Assembly (NCBI GenBank): GCA_009775705.1
Contig: VSQE01000001.1
Span: 39,437-103,436 of the forward strand
Length of the DNA stretch: 64,000 bases
Source: Prevotellamassilia sp.
GTDB taxonomy: Bacteria; Bacteroidota; Bacteroidia; Bacteroidales; Bacteroidaceae
Direction: 5' to 3'
Part shown: positions 61,861-64,000 of the stretch, piece after piece
Position numbering within the stretch: the stretch's first letter is position 1
Layout: every line of letters starts with the position of its first letter
Position numbers and translations under genes: made by a program
The notes under the pieces: model-generated
The model's input: the letters and a program-made list of their open reading frames with translations, nothing else
What the model was told of the DNA's origin: nothing
Databases searched by the model: none

Positions 61861-62724
61861 ATGAAAACAGAAATGAGAAAATTGCTTCCTTTGCTGCTTG
61901 CAGCTTGTTTTTTTGCTTCTTGCGTGCGCCGTCCGCCAGTAGTGTCCGATCCGCGGCCTGTGCTCACTGTCAGTTACGAGCCGTTGCGCTATTTTGTGGA
62001 GACACTGGCCGGCGACCGTTACCGTGTGGTCACCATTGCTCCGCCCGATGCGGTTCCCGAGACCTACGAGCCTACGCCCCGTCAGATGGTGGAAGTCAGC
62101 AACAGCATGGCCTATTTCCGCTTCGGCACACTTGGTTTCGAGGGTACCCGTCTGCGTCGCATCACGCAGTCCGCGCCCCATCTCTATGCCGTGAACACGT
62201 CTGAGGGCATCACACTGATGGAGCATGGCGAGTCTTCCGACAGTGAAGATCCGCATATCTGGCTCTCGCCGGCCAATGTCCGCATCATGGCCCACAACAT
62301 TTTCCAGGCTTTGTGCAACATCGACAAGGACAGCACAAAATATTACAGCGCCCGTCTGCAACGTTTCGAGACGTTTGTTGACAGTGTCGATGCCGTAGTG
62401 CGCGAACGTCTCGCCTCCGTATCGTCGCGCACATTCCTCATCAACCATCCTGCCCTCGGATATTTTGCCCGCGATTACGGGCTGCGGCAGATCTGTGTGG
62501 AACATGACGGCAAGGAGGCTTCGGCCGCCCGCATGGCTTCGCTGATCCGCGCTTGCCGGAAGGAGCGGGTCAATGTCATTTTCCTGCAAAAGGCCCACGT
62601 GGGCCGTACCGCCCGCCGCATTGCCGAGGAAACAGGCATAAGGCTGGTAGAGGTGCACCCGCTTGCTTATGACTGGGGAGCCGAGATGCTGCATCTCTCC
62701 GAACAACTTGCGCGTCATGAATGA
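61861..62724 (+). CDS. znuA: Zinc/manganese ABC transporter substrate-binding lipoprotein (ZnuA-like)
   Basis: A 287-residue metal-binding lipoprotein of cluster 9 (TroA/ZnuA). The signal sequence LLPLLLAACFFASC ends in a lipobox with its Cys at residue 20. The core begins LTVSYEPLRYFVETLAGD. The family segment ETYEPTPRQM is present near residue 75, but the metal-binding His usually just before YEPTP is Glu here. The other ligands are DPHIWLSP (near residue 133), INHPALGYFARDYG (near 198) and the acid near the end. The acidic or His-rich flexible loop is absent. It overlaps the ATPase gene by 8 bases, and the permease gene is not adjacent. Confidence 0.87.
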   Translation: MKTEMRKLLPLLLAACFFASCVRRPPVVSDPRPVLTVSYEPLRYFVETLAGDRYRVVTIAPPDAVPETYEPTPRQMVEVSNSMAYFRFGTLGFEGTRLRRITQSAPHLYAVNTSEGITLMEHGESSDSEDPHIWLSPANVRIMAHNIFQALCNIDKDSTKYYSARLQRFETFVDSVDAVVRERLASVSSRTFLINHPALGYFARDYGLRQICVEHDGKEASAARMASLIRACRKERVNVIFLQKAHVGRTARRIAEETGIRLVEVHPLAYDWGAEMLHLSEQLARHE

Positions 62725-63337
62725 CCGGACCCTCATAACATTGCGCGACATCTCGCTGGCATACGGCCGCCGACAGGTGCTTACGGGTTTCAGTGCCATT
62801 GTGGAGCCGGACGATTTTATCGTCGTCACCGGAGCGAACGGCAGTGGAAAGACCACGCTGCTTCGTCTGTTGGCCGGGCTGTTCCGGCCTGTGGAAGGCG
62901 AAGTGATGCGGCGGGCGGGGCTTGTCACGGGCTATCTGCCCCAGCGGCGCGACATCGATCGCAGCTTTCCCGTTACGGTGTCCCAGGTGGTACTCTCGGG
63001 CCTGCACTGCCGCAAGCCGTGGTGGAAGCCCTTCACCGCCGCACACCGCCGTCAGGCGGCCGATACCCTCGCGGCTTTCGGACTTTCCGCTTTGGCCGGC
63101 CGTTCCGTAGACCGTCTCAGCGGCGGGCAGTGGCAACGCACGCTGCTGGCCCGGGCCCTTGTCTCCCGGCCTCACCTGCTGTTGCTCGACGAGCCCGACA
63201 CCCATCTTGACGCCACCTCCCGCGACGACCTCTACCGCTATCTTGTCGAATGGAGCCGCCAGTGTGCCGTTGTTGTTGTCAGCCATAATGCCGACGCCCT
63301 GCCCGCTGTTCCCGGGCGGCGCGAGTGGCGGCTCTGA
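62717..63337 (+). CDS. znuC: Metal ABC transporter ATP-binding protein (ZnuC-like)
   Basis: A 206-residue ABC ATPase, at the small end of the family. Walker A is GANGSGKTTLLRLL near residues 36-49, the Q-loop is GYLPQRRDI near 74-82, the signature is LSGGQWQRTLLARAL near 135-149, Walker B is LLLLDEPDTHLD and the switch His is in VVVVSHNAD. The order YLPQRR...FPVTVSQVVLSGL is typical of zinc/manganese importers. The start ATG overlaps the substrate-binding gene by 8 bases. No permease gene follows: 131 bases later a secreted protein begins with its own promoter. Confidence 0.9.
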   Translation: MNDRTLITLRDISLAYGRRQVLTGFSAIVEPDDFIVVTGANGSGKTTLLRLLAGLFRPVEGEVMRRAGLVTGYLPQRRDIDRSFPVTVSQVVLSGLHCRKPWWKPFTAAHRRQAADTLAAFGLSALAGRSVDRLSGGQWQRTLLARALVSRPHLLLLDEPDTHLDATSRDDLYRYLVEWSRQCAVVVVSHNADALPAVPGRREWRL

Positions 63338-63411
63338 AACGTCCTGTCGGAAAAACAGAGGCTTGCCGATGTCCTTTCTTTAAAAGAAGACGTTGTCTGT
63401 AAAAAAATTCT

Positions 63412-63419
63412 TACCTTTG
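63412..63419 (+). promoter_or_regulatory. -7 box (TACCTTTG) for the C-terminally truncated secreted protein
   Basis: A perfect TAnnTTTG box, 49 bases before the start codon. Confidence 0.65.
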
Positions 63420-63468
63420 CAAAGTATTTTCCATTAACTAATTCATCATCATTAAAAACATTATCCGT

Positions 63469-64000
63469 ATGAAGAAAATCTTACTTCTTTCCATCGTGAT
63501 GTTTGGTATCGCACTGCTGGTCCGCGCCGGAGTGACAACACTCTCGTGGACGTCTGTGGATGAGTGGACCGCTCAGGACGATGCCATTACTTACACAACG
63601 AAGGAGGGCTATACCCTTACAGCCAGCCAGGCCGAGGGACAGAGCACTCCCGTAGTGAATGCCAAGACACTTGACGTGCGTGTGTATGCCAAGAACGAAC
63701 TGACAGTCTCGGCGAAAGGCGAGGCTATGACTTCCATCGTCTTCACGCTCTCCGACCAGGGCAAACGCCGCCTGTCGGAGATCACTGCTTCTGTCGGTAC
63801 GGTTGCCATCGACACAAAGGCCGGAACCGTTACCTGGACGGGCAGTGCCACCGCAGTGACGTTCACCGTAGGCGAAAAGGCTATCTACGGAACCGATGGC
63901 GAGACTAAAGCCGGACAGTTCTGCTTCGGCAATGTGCAGATCGCTACCGGCGGCACGGTGATCGATCCTACTCCCGACCCTACTCCCGACCCCACTCCCG
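63469..64000 (+). CDS. Secreted protein with Pro/Thr-rich linker (3' end beyond window)
   Basis: The first 177 residues of an exported protein. The signal peptide is MKKILLLSIVMFGIALLVRA. A beta-rich domain of about 130 residues follows (TLSWTSVDEWTAQDD, LDVRVYAKNELTVSAKGEA, AGTVTWTGSATAVTFTV) with no family that I recognise. At the window edge a flexible DPTP linker begins. Such linkers in Bacteroidetes join domains of surface or secreted glycoproteins, so more domains are expected downstream. Start at the ATG at 63469. Confidence 0.8.
   Translation, partial: MKKILLLSIVMFGIALLVRAGVTTLSWTSVDEWTAQDDAITYTTKEGYTLTASQAEGQSTPVVNAKTLDVRVYAKNELTVSAKGEAMTSIVFTLSDQGKRRLSEITASVGTVAIDTKAGTVTWTGSATAVTFTVGEKAIYGTDGETKAGQFCFGNVQIATGGTVIDPTPDPTPDPTP
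63967..64000 (+). repeat. 12-bp tandem repeat encoding (PTPD)n
   Basis: Two CCTACTCCCGAC units (63967-63990) and a third, truncated by the window end, coding Pro-Thr-Pro-Asp. One base differs in the third unit. Confidence 0.8.

Overview
The window is a chromosomal segment of a GC-rich member of the Bacteroidetes, most likely order Bacteroidales. Three things support this. First, the upstream regions repeatedly carry the Bacteroidetes promoter -7 box TAnnTTTG, often with a TTG or TTTG about 20 bases upstream, and Shine-Dalgarno sequences are rare. Second, there are families largely confined to this phylum: DUF2851, DUF4271, DUF4492, DUF2723, a YqaA-type DedA relative, and a surface-lipoprotein export signal. 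Third, runs of genes keep an order familiar from Bacteroides and Prevotella (mnmG-apt-uvrC-dtd-mazG-deoC; DUF4271-hemD-rnpA-yidD-tatD-tyrS; DUF4492-cydA-cydB; parE-coaD-ctp). Genus and species cannot be given from the sequence alone. Almost all of the window is core, vertically inherited housekeeping DNA. I see no prophage, integrase, insertion sequence, CRISPR array or restriction system. Layout: 1-5.3 kb holds an SLC13-type anion transporter (cut by the window start), an AEC permease, an A-type flavo-diiron protein and an orphan surface lipoprotein. 5.3-9.1 kb holds divergent DNA polymerase I and a polyprenyl diphosphate synthase. 9.3-18.4 kb is a long minus-strand stretch: deoC, a MazG-like pyrophosphohydrolase, dtd, uvrC, apt, mnmG, dprA, a hotdog thioesterase and DUF2851. 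A perfect 16-bp parS site lies between apt and mnmG. 18.6-28 kb is plus-strand: a DEAD-box helicase with a DbpA-type RNA-binding tail, an outer-membrane barrel, argB, a U32 peptidase-like protein, a HAD phosphatase, ribF, a CPBP protease, dus and a SIMPL protein. 29.1-41 kb holds a giant DUF2723 membrane protein, a NodB deacetylase, queG, metK behind a SAM-II-like riboswitch, a LOG protein, DUF4271, hemD, rnpA, yidD, tatD and tyrS. 41-47 kb holds cytochrome bd oxidase (DUF4492-cydA-cydB), an acetyltransferase and topoisomerase IV subunit B. 47-64 kb holds coaD, a CtpA protease, tRNA-Gln, a DUF45 metallopeptidase, a large secreted discoidin-domain protein, gyrB, pnp, purD, two membrane proteins, a zinc-type ABC pair lacking a permease, and the start of a second secreted protein. 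The most unusual material lies between the genes. A 223-bp element occurs twice, at 28171-28393 and 53995-54217. Each copy has, on the minus strand, a complete promoter (TTTG-N20-TATATTTG), about 45 bases of possible transcript and an intrinsic terminator whose stem is conserved while its loop varies. This is the pattern of a dispersed small-RNA family. A separate promoter-terminator unit of about 85 bases at 21270-21392 also belongs to no protein gene, except for a possible 31-codon reading frame. A 17-bp palindromic motif (TTTACATGCCTTGTAAA and variants) is clustered in three intergenic spaces. Together with the SAM-II candidate and parS, these are the best targets for follow-up.
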